Counted from the stretch's first letter, positions 1-7,756 are shown. The stretch is DNA of 55,200 bases from Lachnospiraceae bacterium (GCA_021205225.1 JAJPXX010000124.1:1-55200), one strand, 5' to 3'. Notes: generated from the sequence alone by a model not told the origin. A program made the numbers and translations.

Positions 1-52
1 ACTGAATTCCACTTGTACCCCCGAGTTGTGGAATTTAAATTTTCATTTCACC
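1..52. repeat. Left copy of 52-bp terminal inverted repeat
   Basis: Bases 1-52 are the exact reverse complement of 55148-55199; identity stops right after, where the left has an extra CC. The repeat has an internal dyad (AATTCCAC at 5-12 with GTGGAATT at 28-35, 15-nt loop). Both window ends therefore read outward into the same sequence, as expected for two inverted copies of an insertion sequence or other multicopy element. The element itself lies outside the window and the family is not recognised. Confidence 0.85.
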
Positions 53-77
53 CCTCTTTTTTCTGCCTCGAATTTGC

Positions 78-106
78 TTGAATATTTGTAAAAATTGATA
101 TATAAT
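78..106 (+). promoter_or_regulatory. Promoter of toxin-antitoxin operon
   Basis: TTGAAT (78-83), 17-nt spacer, TATAAT (101-106). It lies 70 nt upstream of the antitoxin start. No clear RelB operator palindrome was seen around it. Confidence 0.65.
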
Positions 107-176
107 GAGCATACGAAAATAATACAAACAAATGCAAAGTAAATACTGGAGTGGCAATATAAAGGAGGTTTTAGGC

Positions 177-473
177 ATGGCAGAACAATCATTAGTACAA
201 GTACGCGTAGATAAATCATTAAAAGAAGAAGTGAGCGATATCTATGAGACGTTGGGTATGGATCTGCCGACAGCGATTCGTATGTTCCTGACTCGCAGTA
301 AAATGGTTCGCGGTATTCCGTTTGAAACGACACTGCCAAAAGAGATGGTTACGAGGACGGAAGCGCTGGAAGCATTTGAAGAATTGCGCAGGCAGGCGGC
401 AGATGTTCCTGAAATGTCTTTGGAAGAAATCAATCAGGAGATCGCTGGGGTAAGAAGCGCACGAGGTAAATGA
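177..473 (+). CDS. RelB/DinJ-family antitoxin
   Basis: A 98-residue protein with the ribbon-helix-helix pattern of RelB/DinJ antitoxins: an N-terminal strand (VQVRVDKSLKEEV) followed by the helix with MDLPTAIRMFLTRS. The C-terminal half is acidic and helical, as expected for the part that wraps the toxin. The start at 177 is chosen because AAAGGAGG lies 8 nt upstream; an in-frame ATG at 132 has no ribosome binding site. It overlaps the next gene by 4 nt (ATGA), typical of translational coupling in type II toxin-antitoxin operons. By family analogy it neutralises the toxin and represses its own promoter. The partner is a PIN nuclease rather than the commoner RelE/YafQ fold. Confidence 0.85.
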   Translation: MAEQSLVQVRVDKSLKEEVSDIYETLGMDLPTAIRMFLTRSKMVRGIPFETTLPKEMVTRTEALEAFEELRRQAADVPEMSLEEINQEIAGVRSARGK

Positions 474-1000
474 GCATGAAGTATTATGCAGTTATCGATA
501 CGAATGTTATTATAGCAGCTCTTCTCACAAAAAATTCAGACGCTGCAACATTAAAAGTATTGCGTGCGGTTTTGGATGGCAGCATTACGCCGCTGTACCA
601 TGAGGATATTTTATCGGAGTATGATGAGGTACTCCATCGCAGGAAGTTTCATTTACAAGAAGGTACGATTCAACTTGTCCTTACAGCTATAAAGCAATAC
701 GGACTGGAGGTGCAGCCGCAACCGACAGGAGAGATTCTTTTGGATATGGATGACCTTATTTTCTATGAGGTTGCAATGGAAAAAAGAAGTGATGGCGCGT
801 GGTTGGTGACAGGCAATCAGAAACATTATCCGGTACGAAGTTTTATAGTAACTCCCGCTGAAATGATGGAGATTTTGGAGAGCGGGGGAAACGAAACACT
901 ATATTTAAATTCTATCCCAGGCGTGGCGGAGAGTATTATTGAGGCAAAGAATGAGCCGGTTGAGGAAGCTGCTGTTTCTGAAGAAGGAGAAGAATGGTGA
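470..1000 (+). CDS. PIN-domain toxin (putative ribonuclease)
   Basis: A 176-residue protein matching PIN-family toxin components. Acidic residues expected at the metal site are visible: D10 in AVIDTNV, E50/E53 in LSEYDEV, D94/D95 in DMDDLIFYE, and the family motif TGNQKHYP near residues 114-121. PIN toxins are Mg/Mn-dependent endoribonucleases acting on tRNA, rRNA or mRNA; the target here is unknown. The start overlaps the antitoxin stop as ATGA. Residues from about 140 onward form an extension rich in Glu (ending EEGEEW) that is not part of a normal PIN core, so the protein is somewhat longer than the usual 130-140 residues. The next small ORF begins inside its last codons. Confidence 0.82.
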   Translation: MSMKYYAVIDTNVIIAALLTKNSDAATLKVLRAVLDGSITPLYHEDILSEYDEVLHRRKFHLQEGTIQLVLTAIKQYGLEVQPQPTGEILLDMDDLIFYEVAMEKRSDGAWLVTGNQKHYPVRSFIVTPAEMMEILESGGNETLYLNSIPGVAESIIEAKNEPVEEAAVSEEGEEW

Positions 1001-1164
1001 AATATGGTTTAAGTGTATTAAAGGAAAAGCTGGGTGTCACGGGAACAATCCGATTCCTTGAACAGTATGATCATGGCGGCGAGGGCGATTACACAGCAGA
1101 AAAGTATATGAATGAGGAGTCTGAGCCGTCTGATGCTGAAATCAGACGGATGTTTGGATTTTAA
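994..1164 (+). CDS. Small hypothetical protein coupled to the toxin
   Basis: A 56-residue frame starts at ATG 994, overlaps the toxin stop, and ends at TAA 1162-1164. It begins MVKYGLSVLKEKLG and ends EIRRMFGF, with a charged, helical look (RFLEQYDHGGEGDYTAEKYM in the middle). The overlapping start suggests translational coupling to the toxin-antitoxin pair. I do not recognise the family. It could be a third component or an unrelated small protein. Confidence 0.5.
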   Translation: MVKYGLSVLKEKLGVTGTIRFLEQYDHGGEGDYTAEKYMNEESEPSDAEIRRMFGF

Positions 1165-1187
1165 ATCAGACGCATATTTCTACTCGC

Positions 1188-1232
1188 TTTGCCCATTTGG
1201 GATTTGCCCAAATCGTGCCCAGAATTTGCCCA
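1188..1232. repeat. Short direct repeats TTTGCCCA (arm-site-like)
   Basis: TTTGCCCA occurs at 1188, 1203 and 1225, with a related GTGCCCA at 1215. Spacing is 10-15 bp. Clustered short direct repeats like this resemble arm-type binding sites of tyrosine recombinases at the ends of integrative elements. No integrase gene is adjacent, so this may be an old attachment-site remnant. Confidence 0.45.
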
Positions 1233-1301
1233 ATACAGAGCAAAAAAAGTGTAGATTTTCAGAGAGTCAGGCAAATATCCTGAGGCGCGGAAATCCTTGA
1301 A

Positions 1302-1403
1302 AAATAAGGCTTTGTCGGGTTATGGGCAGTTGCAAAATCCCATGTTCTTACACTCCCGACGATGCGGCACATTGAGCAGTAAGCCAGTACGAAAGCCTTA
1401 TTT
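1302..1403. other. Nested inverted repeats, possible structured RNA or att-site remnant
   Basis: Outer arms AAATAAGGCTTT (1302-1313) and AAAGCCTTATTT (1392-1403) pair over 12 bp. Immediately inside, GTCGGG (1314-1319) pairs with CCCGAC (1355-1360), and inside that ATGGG (1322-1326) pairs with CCCAT (1339-1343). The rest of 1165-1520 shows no convincing coding region. Identity is unknown; a structured RNA or a recombination site are both possible. Confidence 0.5.
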
Positions 1404-1523
1404 CAGGCGGTTTCCGGATTGAGAAAATAAGCCGGACGTGAGAAAAAAACGAGAAAATGAATCAGCAACATCAAAAATTAACCGTATTGTATCTTGGCTT
1501 TCTCCTCTGGTACAAACGTAAAG

Positions 1524-1554
1524 GACTGTTATCTTCGGATAGCAGTCTTTTTTT
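1524..1554 (+). terminator. Intrinsic terminator
   Basis: Stem GACTGTTATC (1524-1533), TTCG tetraloop, GATAGCAGTC (1538-1547) with one G-U pair, then a run of seven T. It separates the toxin-antitoxin region from the cysK promoter. Confidence 0.85.
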
Positions 1555-1629
1555 CGAAAAGGGATTCCGCTATTTCTCTTGCATTTTTAGTAGTCATGGG
1601 CAGTAAATAAGAGAAAACAAAAAAACCTG

Positions 1630-1692
1630 TTGACAAAATGCTGATAGTGATGTAATCTCATATATACCAAGTAAACCTATTAGAAAAGTGGG
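1630..1692 (+). promoter_or_regulatory. cysK promoter with CymR-like half box
   Basis: TTGACA (1630-1635), 17-nt spacer, TAATCT (1653-1658). About 10 nt after the expected start of transcription lies AACCTAT (1674-1680), 7 nt, then GTGGG where other sites in this window have ATAGG. The left flank ACCAAGTAA resembles those of the sites at 3143 and 13783. The right half is degenerate, so binding may be weaker here. Confidence 0.65.
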
Positions 1693-1701
1693 GTAAACGA
1701 T

Positions 1702-2637
1702 ATGAAAAAAATATATGACAGCATTACTGATTTAATTGGTGGAACACCGCTTTTGAAATTGGGACGCTTTGCGCAGAAAAATGGTCTGGAGGCAACACTG
1801 CTCGCGAAGCTGGAGTATCTCAATCCGGCAGGGAGCGTGAAGGATCGTATTGCAAAGTCCATGATTGAGGATGCGGAAGAAAAAGGCCTGCTGCGGGAAG
1901 GAAGCACGATTATTGAGCCCACATCCGGCAATACCGGGATTGGACTTGCGGCGATTGCAGCGGCAAAAGGCTACCGGGTGATTCTTACCATGCCGGAGAC
2001 CATGAGTGTGGAGCGCAGAAATATCCTGAAGGCGTATGGAGCGGAGGTTGTGCTGACAGATGGCCTGAAGGGAATGAAGGGGGCAATTGCCATGGCAGAG
2101 CAGTTGGCGCAGGAAATTGAAGGCAGTTTCATACCAGGTCAGTTTGAAAATCCGGCGAATCCGGCGGAGCATCGCAGATCGACGGGACCGGAGATCTGGA
2201 AGGATACGGATGGACAGATTGATATCTTTATTGCGGGTGTTGGTACCGGAGGGACGATTACCGGAACAGGTGAATATTTAAAAGCACAGAAATCGGACAT
2301 ACAGCTTATAGCGGTGGAACCGGCATCCTCGCCTGTGCTTTCAGAGGGCAGGGCGGGTGCGCATAAAATTCAGGGAATCGGCGCCGGATTTGTGCCGGAT
2401 ACCTTAAATACAAAGATTTATGACGAAGTATTTCCGATCGAAAATGAGGATGCGTTTGAAGCATCAAAGCTGCTGGGGAAAACAGAGGGCATTCTGACTG
2501 GAATTTCTTCCGGTGCTGCATTGCATGCGGCTGTTCAGGTTGCAAAGCGCCCTGAAAATAAGGGAAAGACGATCGTTGTGCTTCTTCCGGACAGTGGTGA
2601 CCGCTATTATTCGACACCTTTATATACAGGGAAGTAA
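1702..2637 (+). CDS. cysK: Cysteine synthase A (O-acetylserine sulfhydrylase)
   Basis: A 311-residue, full-length fold-type II PLP enzyme that makes cysteine from O-acetylserine and sulfide. The PLP lysine is K47 in NPAGSVKDR, the substrate loop is TSGNTG (74-79), and a glycine-rich phosphate loop GVGTGGT lies near residue 178. The start follows GTGGGG. It is first in an apparent two-gene operon with an Rrf2-type regulator. In Bacillus subtilis CysK also acts as partner of the CymR repressor when O-acetylserine is low (established there). The same pairing here suggests, but does not prove, the same sensing mechanism. Confidence 0.95.
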   Translation: MKKIYDSITDLIGGTPLLKLGRFAQKNGLEATLLAKLEYLNPAGSVKDRIAKSMIEDAEEKGLLREGSTIIEPTSGNTGIGLAAIAAAKGYRVILTMPETMSVERRNILKAYGAEVVLTDGLKGMKGAIAMAEQLAQEIEGSFIPGQFENPANPAEHRRSTGPEIWKDTDGQIDIFIAGVGTGGTITGTGEYLKAQKSDIQLIAVEPASSPVLSEGRAGAHKIQGIGAGFVPDTLNTKIYDEVFPIENEDAFEASKLLGKTEGILTGISSGAALHAAVQVAKRPENKGKTIVVLLPDSGDRYYSTPLYTGK

Positions 2638-2674
2638 ATTTTCGGAGAACAGCAAAAAGGCAGAAAGGGTAGCA

Positions 2675-3100
2675 ATGAGAATTTCGTCTAAGGGAAGATA
2701 TGCCGTTCGCCTGATGCTGGATCTGGCGATTAACGATTCAGGAGAGCCGGTCCGCCTCAGGGATGCAGCCCGCAGACAGAATATTTCAGAGAAGTATCTG
2801 GAGCAGGTTATTTCCATATTGAATAAAGCCGGTTATGTCCGAAGTATTCGCGGACCACAGGGTGGTTATGTGCTTGCAAATCGACCATCCTGGTATACTA
2901 TGGGAATGATCCTTCGGCTTACGGAAGGAAGCCTTTGCCCAGTGGATTACGAAACGGATGGTTTCCGGGAGGAAGCTGAGAGCGCGACATCGATCCTCTG
3001 GGATAAACTGAATAACGCGATTAATGAGGTTGTGGACAATATTACACTGGAAGATTTGATGGAATGGCAGATGGCCAAAGCTGATTCTTATGTGATTTAA
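2675..3100 (+). CDS. cymR: Rrf2-family regulator, CymR-like
   Basis: A 141-residue Rrf2 protein. The start at 2675 is chosen because MRISSKGRYAVRLMLDLA is the canonical Rrf2 N terminus and AGAAAGGG lies just upstream. The winged helix spans about residues 25-70 (NISEKYLEQV, then the wing IRGPQGGYVLA). It has a single cysteine (C88), so it lacks the three-cysteine set of IscR-type iron-sulfur members. This fits CymR, the cysteine-metabolism repressor. It lies 37 nt after cysK. Candidate operators ACCTAT-N7-ATAGG occur downstream of several sulfur-gene promoters in this window. The gene symbol is by family and context. Confidence 0.8.
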   Translation: MRISSKGRYAVRLMLDLAINDSGEPVRLRDAARRQNISEKYLEQVISILNKAGYVRSIRGPQGGYVLANRPSWYTMGMILRLTEGSLCPVDYETDGFREEAESATSILWDKLNNAINEVVDNITLEDLMEWQMAKADSYVI

Positions 3101-3104
3101 GAAT

Positions 3105-3160
3105 TTGCCTCCAATAAAAAGTGAGGGATTATTGCCAAATAAACCTATCAGAACGATAGG
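3105..3160 (+). promoter_or_regulatory. Weak promoter and CymR-like operator before the amidotransferase
   Basis: The operator is ACCTAT (3143-3148), 7 nt, ATAGG (3156-3160), with left flank GCCAAATAA. A weak promoter TTGCCT (3105-3110), 16 nt, GATTAT (3127-3132) places the operator just downstream of the start of transcription, the same geometry as at cysK, 4454 and 9508. Confidence 0.65.
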
Positions 3161-3226
3161 AAAGGGCGTTTTTTGTGATAATCACGATTTCTCAGAAATG
3201 GATATTTTTCTTGAAGGATGTCTGAT

Positions 3227-3997
3227 ATGTGCGAGTTGTTTGGAAGTTGTTCGGATCACCAACTGGTTTTGAATGAATATTTAAAAGAATTTTACAGTCA
3301 CAGCATTTCTCATCCGAATGGCTGGGGACTGGCTCTTCTGGACGGCAATGAGGTGCATATTAAGAAAGAGCCGCTGCAGGCAGATAAAAGCCTCTACCTT
3401 CAGGAACGCCTGTCCGTCCCGGTGCAGGGGCGGATGGTGTTGGCGCATATCCGTTATGCGACAATTGGAAATGTTGAGTATTGTAATTGCCATCCATTCA
3501 CAGGAAAGGACTGCTCAGGAAGGCGTTGGACGCTGATTCACAATGGGACGATTTTTGAGTATGAACCATTGAATGGAACGGCGGCCAGGCAGTCTGGGGA
3601 CACAGATAGTGAGCGGATTCTTTTGTATTTGCTGGAGCAGATTAATCGGGAGATACGCGGCAAAGGAATACCGGGTGCAGCCAGACGATTCCAGCTGTTG
3701 AACGAAATTATCTGCCAAATGGCTTCCGGTAATAAGCTGAACCTGATCTTTTCTGATGGGGAGTATGAGTATGTTCATACAAATTACGCAAATTCGCTGT
3801 ATCAGCAGCTCGGAAGGGGGCAGGTTATTTTCTCCACACAGCCGCTTGGAGGGAACGGATGGGAGCCGGTTCCTATGACAACGCTTCTGGCTTATAAGGA
3901 TGGTCGCCTTGTTTTCACGGGAACAAACCATGGAGAGATCTACATAGACAGTGAAGAGAATATGAAGTATATTTATCAGATTTTTGCGGAGTTATGA
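3227..3997 (+). CDS. Class II glutamine amidotransferase, EgtC/YafJ-like
   Basis: A 256-residue GATase_4-type protein. The start at 3227 is preferred over 3218 because it puts the catalytic cysteine at position 2 (MCELFG), required of class II amidotransferases after Met removal, and because GAAGGA sits 8 nt upstream. Other hallmarks are HPNGWGLALL, AHIRYAT, CHPF, the oxyanion-loop-like IHNGTI and GDTDSE. The family hydrolyses gamma-glutamyl amides; EgtC, in ergothioneine synthesis, removes Glu from a gamma-glutamyl intermediate. There is no synthase domain, so it is a stand-alone hydrolase. Its position behind a CymR-like box and upstream of a cystine transporter suggests a role with gamma-glutamylcysteine-type compounds. 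That substrate is inference. Confidence 0.82.
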   Translation: MCELFGSCSDHQLVLNEYLKEFYSHSISHPNGWGLALLDGNEVHIKKEPLQADKSLYLQERLSVPVQGRMVLAHIRYATIGNVEYCNCHPFTGKDCSGRRWTLIHNGTIFEYEPLNGTAARQSGDTDSERILLYLLEQINREIRGKGIPGAARRFQLLNEIICQMASGNKLNLIFSDGEYEYVHTNYANSLYQQLGRGQVIFSTQPLGGNGWEPVPMTTLLAYKDGRLVFTGTNHGEIYIDSEENMKYIYQIFAEL

Positions 3998-4289
3998 CCT
4001 GGGCTATCCTCTGGTAAAGATGAAAGGTGCCGGACAGTGGTCTCAAAAGGAAGGTGTGGATTTTGGGGGCAAGTTTGCTATGAGGAGTGTTTTGATTAAA
4101 GATACAACGAAAGAGGAAAGGGAGGCAATCATCCGGCAGTCTCTGGATTGCGGCGGTGGATGTGAAAACTGCACCGGTTGCTGGCTGGGAGGCGGGAATC
4201 CGTTTGAAATGTATCAGCGGTATATTGACGGTGAGATGGAGATCAGGGAAATCAATGCGGAGTATAACGTCAGATACCTGAGAGGATAG
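3984..4289 (+). CDS. Small cysteine-rich protein, unknown function
   Basis: Up to 101 residues from a TTG at 3984 that overlaps the amidotransferase end by 14 nt; an in-frame ATG at 4020 would give about 89 residues. Neither has a strong ribosome binding site, so the start is uncertain. Near residues 56-67 is CGGGCENCTGCW, spacing C-X3-C-X2-C-X2-C, which could bind zinc or an iron-sulfur cluster. The rest has no recognisable domain. The overlap implies co-expression with the amidotransferase. After its TAG stop (4287-4289) the same frame stays open for 19 more codons to TAA 4347-4349, so the amber codon could be a truncation. Family not recognised. Confidence 0.6.
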   Translation: MRSYDLGYPLVKMKGAGQWSQKEGVDFGGKFAMRSVLIKDTTKEEREAIIRQSLDCGGGCENCTGCWLGGGNPFEMYQRYIDGEMEIREINAEYNVRYLRG

Positions 4290-4363
4290 AATTTTGAGAC
4301 CTTTGATGTTTGCCAGACATTCACCGGACTGAACCGGGAAGAGTTATAACGAGATGGCATTCC

Positions 4364-4395
4364 GGTTATCGGAAAAAACGATAACCAGTTATCGG
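4364..4395 (+). promoter_or_regulatory. CGATAAC-CA-GTTATCG palindrome (activator-like site)
   Basis: CGATAAC-CA-GTTATCG lies at 4379-4394, ends with a further G, and stops exactly 10 nt before the -35. An extra half site GGTTATCG (4364-4371) forms a second dyad with CGATAACC (4379-4386). The same palindrome at the same distance precedes the promoters at 9461 and 23104. Its centre falls near -54.5, a position typical of activators. Confidence 0.75.
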
Positions 4396-4405
4396 TTTTT
4401 TGGAA

Positions 4406-4434
4406 TTGACGGATAGTTCGTTTGGTTGTATGAT
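4406..4434 (+). promoter_or_regulatory. Promoter of cystine-type transporter operon
   Basis: TTGACG (4406-4411), 17-nt spacer, TATGAT (4429-4434). Same hexamers and spacer as the promoter at 9461-9489. Confidence 0.8.
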
Positions 4435-4453
4435 TACCACCATAGGAACATAA

Positions 4454-4471
4454 ACCTATTAAAAAGATAGG
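4454..4471 (+). promoter_or_regulatory. CymR-like operator before the transporter operon
   Basis: ACCTAT (4454-4459), 7 nt, ATAGG (4467-4471), about 13 nt downstream of the expected transcription start. In this position a bound repressor would block elongation or initiation. Confidence 0.72.
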
Positions 4472-4516
4472 AAATATAGGGATATAAGAAGCAACAATAA
4501 TGGTGGAGAAGAATCT

Positions 4517-5176
4517 ATGAACTGGACAGTGATAATTGATTATATTCCTGCATACCGTGAGGCGATGCTGCTGACCCTGCGCATTGGCTGGATGGGGATT
4601 GTACTGGCGACTGTGCTGGGGCTGGCCTGTGCTTTGATCCGGTATTATCATGTTCCGGTGCTGTCGCAGATTGTGAAAATTTATATTGAGGTATTTCGGA
4701 ATACGCCCCTTCTGGTACAACTGTTTTTCATTTACTTCGGCCTGCCTAAGATCGGTATTAAGCTTACGGCGGAATTTTGCGGGACGCTGGGACTCGCCCT
4801 GCTGGGCGGAAGCTATATGGCGGAGTCATTCCGAAGCGGCCTGGAAGCAGTGCCGCTGATCCAGTCGGAGAGTTCTTTAAGTCTGGGACTTAGCCGTATG
4901 CAGACCTTCTGGCATATTTTACTTCCCCAGGCATTGGAGATCAGCGTACCGGCTCTTGTGGCAAATGTGAATTTCCTGTTGAAGGAGACCAGCGTTTTCA
5001 GTGCGATCAGCCTGATGGATCTGATGTTTACTGCAAAAGATCTGATTGGGCTCTATTATAAGACAGCGGAGTGCCTGTTCCTTCTGGTGGTGTTTTACCT
5101 GATCATCCTGCTGCCGGTATCCATAGCGGGGAGCTTTCTGGAGAGGAGGCTGCGATATGCCGGATTTGGTGACTGA
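4517..5176 (+). CDS. Polar amino acid (cystine-type) ABC permease
   Basis: A 219-residue HisM/TcyL-type inner membrane permease. It begins with a hydrophobic segment (AMLLTLRIGWMGIVLATVLG), has the family sequence EVFRNTPLLVQLFFIYFGLP, and carries the cytoplasmic EAA loop near residues 108-135 (QSESSLSLGLSRMQTF, then LPQALE). With the next two genes and the binding protein at 6839 it forms a complete importer. The substrate is inferred as cystine or a related sulfur amino acid from the CymR-like box and surrounding sulfur genes. The next gene starts 20 nt before its end. Confidence 0.88.
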   Translation: MNWTVIIDYIPAYREAMLLTLRIGWMGIVLATVLGLACALIRYYHVPVLSQIVKIYIEVFRNTPLLVQLFFIYFGLPKIGIKLTAEFCGTLGLALLGGSYMAESFRSGLEAVPLIQSESSLSLGLSRMQTFWHILLPQALEISVPALVANVNFLLKETSVFSAISLMDLMFTAKDLIGLYYKTAECLFLLVVFYLIILLPVSIAGSFLERRLRYAGFGD

Positions 5177-5846
5177 ACTGGGGCTCAATGTCCTGTTTAA
5201 AGGGAAAAATATGATCCGTCTGCTGGGCGGCCTTTGGGTGGCGCTGCGGATCAGTCTGATATCGGTGCTGCTGTGTATTCCGTTGGGAGTTTTGCTTGGC
5301 ATCGTGATGACCTGGAAAAATCCCATCACAAAGGCATTGAGCCGGCTTTATCTGGAAATTGTACGGATTATGCCGCAGATGGTACTTTTGTTTCTGGTTT
5401 ATTTTGGCACCACGCGCATGTTTGGATGGAATTTATCAGGCGAGCTTTCTGCGATTATAGTCTTTACCTTCTGGGGGACAGCTGAAATGGGTGATCTGGT
5501 GAGGGGAGCGCTTGTGAGCATCCCAAAGCACCAGTATGAGAGCAGCGCGGCTCTGGGAATGACGGAAAACCAGATTTTTCTGCATATTATCATTCCGCAG
5601 ACTCTGCGCAGGCTGGTACCTTTGTCAATCAATCTGATCACGAGGATGATCAAGACGACCAGCCTGGTGATGATGATCGGAGTCGTTGAGGTATTAAAGG
5701 TGGCGCAGCAGATTATCGAGGCGAACCGGATGTCGTCGCCAAACGCTGCATTTGGAATCTATGGGACGGTATTTTTCCTGTATTTTATCATCTGCTGGCC
5801 GATCAGCCTGTTTGCGGGGTATCTGGAGAAACGGTGGGGAGCCTGA
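5157..5846 (+). CDS. Polar amino acid (cystine-type) ABC permease, second subunit
   Basis: A 229-residue permease homologous to its neighbour, with the family sequence [18 protein letters not shown] and the EAA loop [14 protein letters not shown] followed by [17 protein letters not shown] lies upstream of the start inside the previous gene's end. Two similar permease genes in tandem indicate a heterodimeric transmembrane channel. It ends one base before the ATPase start codon, consistent with tight co-translation. Confidence 0.88.
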   Translation: MPDLVTELGLNVLFKGKNMIRLLGGLWVALRISLISVLLCIPLGVLLGIVMTWKNPITKALSRLYLEIVRIMPQMVLLFLVYFGTTRMFGWNLSGELSAIIVFTFWGTAEMGDLVRGALVSIPKHQYESSAALGMTENQIFLHIIIPQTLRRLVPLSINLITRMIKTTSLVMMIGVVEVLKVAQQIIEANRMSSPNAAFGIYGTVFFLYFIICWPISLFAGYLEKRWGA

Positions 5847-5847
5847 C

Positions 5848-6624
5848 ATGGAAGAATTGTTGAAGCTGGAGCATGTGACAAAAGCATTTGGAGAGAATGT
5901 GGTTCTGAATGATCTTTCTCTGACCGTTCATCAGGGTGAGGTGCTGGTCATTGTCGGCCCCTCCGGGTGCGGGAAAAGCACGCTGCTTCGATGTATGAAC
6001 GCGCTCGAACCGATTCAGTCCGGGAAAATATTGCTGGGGGACGAGCCGGTGGATGGACGTTCTGCGAATGTGACGAAAATCAGACAGAGGATAGGAATGG
6101 TCTTCCAGAGCTATGATCTGTTTCCACATAAAACAATCCTGGAAAATATCATTCTGGCGCCGATGCTGGTGCAGAAACGGAAAAAACAGGAAGTGACTGA
6201 AGAGGCGGAAAGGCTGCTTGACCGCGTTGGACTGCTGGAGAAGAAAAATAATTATCCGCGGGAGCTTTCCGGAGGACAGAAGCAGCGGACGGCGATTGTC
6301 CGGGCGCTTTGCATGCATCCGGAGCTGATTCTTTTTGATGAAGTGACGGCGGCCCTTGACCCGGAAATGGTGCGGGAGGTACTTGACGTCATGCTGGAGC
6401 TGGCCGAAAGCGGAAGCACTATGGTCATTGTAACACATGAAATGCAGTTTGCAAAAGCGGTGGCGGACCGGGTGATTTTTCTGGAGCATGGTAAAATTGT
6501 GGAAGAAGGGACGGCGGAAGCGTTTTTTGAACATCCGAAGACAGAGCGGGCAAAAAGCTTTTTAAACACTTTTGTATTTGACAGCCCCAAAAAGAAGACC
6601 TCGCAGGAGGCGGCGATTGGATGA
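5848..6624 (+). CDS. Polar amino acid (cystine-type) ABC ATPase
   Basis: A 258-residue ATPase powering the importer. The start at 5848 follows GGTGGGGAG; a longer in-frame extension to 5752 lies within the permease gene and is rejected. Walker A is GPSGCGKST (37-45), the signature is LSGGQKQR, and Walker B is [13 protein letters not shown]. The usual Pro of DEPTSALDP is Val here, which need not impair function. The Q-loop FQSYDLFPH and switch His in VTHEM are present. Confidence 0.93.
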   Translation: MEELLKLEHVTKAFGENVVLNDLSLTVHQGEVLVIVGPSGCGKSTLLRCMNALEPIQSGKILLGDEPVDGRSANVTKIRQRIGMVFQSYDLFPHKTILENIILAPMLVQKRKKQEVTEEAERLLDRVGLLEKKNNYPRELSGGQKQRTAIVRALCMHPELILFDEVTAALDPEMVREVLDVMLELAESGSTMVIVTHEMQFAKAVADRVIFLEHGKIVEEGTAEAFFEHPKTERAKSFLNTFVFDSPKKKTSQEAAIG

Positions 6625-6668
6625 TATATTCACGGCGAGCTCGACACTCGCTCTCAGGTTTCAGTAAA

Positions 6669-6717
6669 ACACGTTTCGTGTGTAACAACAGGATAGTAAA
6701 ACGAAGAGATTCGTTTT
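6669..6717 (+). other. Two intra-operon hairpins
   Basis: ACACG-TTT-CGTGT (6669-6681) and AAAACGAA-GAGA-TTCGTTTT (6698-6717), the latter followed by CTATAGAG. They lie between the ATPase and binding-protein genes. Similar hairpins ending TCGTTT-(T)-CTAT or close occur at 46105 and 48785. They may stabilise or process the downstream message. Confidence 0.6.
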
Positions 6718-6838
6718 CTATAGAGTTTCTAATATGGTAACGCCATCGCGAAGACTGATTGGCGGCAAGAATGTGCCGTTAAAAGAAGGTTTTGCGTTGG
6801 ACCAGATATGGCGAAAGCCAGAAAGTGAGGAGTTTATT

Positions 6839-7711
6839 ATGAAAAGAAAAACAGGAAGACTGGCAGCTGCAGTAATTATGACTGCGGCACTGGCGGCAGG
6901 CTCGATGACGGCACTTGCAGATGAGGATGCGATTTATCGTACCCTTGAGGAAATTCAGGAGAGCGGTACGGTAAAGATCGGCGTATTTTCCGATAAGAAT
7001 CCATTCGGCTATGTGGATGAAAATGGGGACTATCAGGGCTATGATATCTATTTTGCCGAGCGGATAGGAGAGGACCTCGGTGTAGAAGTAGAATATGTTT
7101 CTACGGAGGCTGCAAGCCGGATTGAGTATCTTCAGACTGGTAAGGTAGATATTATCCTTGCAAACTTTACTGTGACAGAAGAGCGCGCGGAGGAGGTTGA
7201 TTTTGCCCTGCCTTATATGAATGTGGCACTGGGCGTTGTTTCACCGGATTCTAACGTAATCACGGATCTGGATGATCTGGGAGAGGATGATGCGGTGATC
7301 GTCATTTCCGGCACAACAGCGGAGACTTATCTGACAGAAAATTATCCGGATCTTACACTCCAGAAATATGATACGTATGCGGCAGCAAAGGAAGCGCTGG
7401 AGAATGGAAACGGTGTGGCATGGGCAAATGACAATACAGAAGTAATCGCCTTTGCAAACCAGAACGAAGGCTATACGGTTGGCATTCCGTCACTCGGAAG
7501 CCAGGATACGATCGCTCCGGCAGTGTCAAAAGGAAACACGACCCTGCTTGACTGGCTGAATGAAGAGATTGTAGCTCTTGGAGAGGAAGAATTCTTCCAT
7601 GCGGATTATGAGGCAACCTTGCTGGAAACCTACGGCAGTGACTATGAGGAAGAGCTTGTTGTAGAAGGCGGAGTCGTGGCATCAGAAGAAAATGAAGCAG
7701 AGACAGAGTGA
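6839..7711 (+). CDS. Cystine-type ABC substrate-binding protein
   Basis: A 290-residue family 3 solute-binding protein. The start at 6839 has AGTGAGGAG upstream and opens a Sec signal peptide (MKRKTGRLAAAVIM..., cleavage near ALA-DED). There is no lipobox cysteine, unusual for a Gram-positive binding protein, so anchoring is unclear. The mature part starts with the family pattern GTVKIGVFSDKNPFGY, followed by YQGYDIYFAERIGEDLGV and IILANFTVTEERAEEVDFA. The tail is very acidic. It is the last transporter gene of this operon. Confidence 0.9.
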   Translation: MKRKTGRLAAAVIMTAALAAGSMTALADEDAIYRTLEEIQESGTVKIGVFSDKNPFGYVDENGDYQGYDIYFAERIGEDLGVEVEYVSTEAASRIEYLQTGKVDIILANFTVTEERAEEVDFALPYMNVALGVVSPDSNVITDLDDLGEDDAVIVISGTTAETYLTENYPDLTLQKYDTYAAAKEALENGNGVAWANDNTEVIAFANQNEGYTVGIPSLGSQDTIAPAVSKGNTTLLDWLNEEIVALGEEEFFHADYEATLLETYGSDYEEELVVEGGVVASEENEAETE

Positions 7712-7756
7712 TCGGAACAGTAATGGTAAGAAATGAACAGAAATAACAGAGACTTC

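Noticed and set aside
43..339. 98-codon minus-strand frame at the left end
   Set aside because: It is antisense to the antitoxin gene and its promoter and has no ribosome binding site or protein-like pattern.
1112..1300. 62-codon open frame rich in Cys and Phe
   Set aside because: No ribosome binding site, poor codon pattern, and it runs through direct repeats; the overlapping 994-1164 frame is better supported.
5848..6624. Loss of function in the ABC ATPase because Walker B reads DEVTAALDP
   Set aside because: The Pro to Val change is outside the catalytic Asp-Glu; all other motifs are intact.
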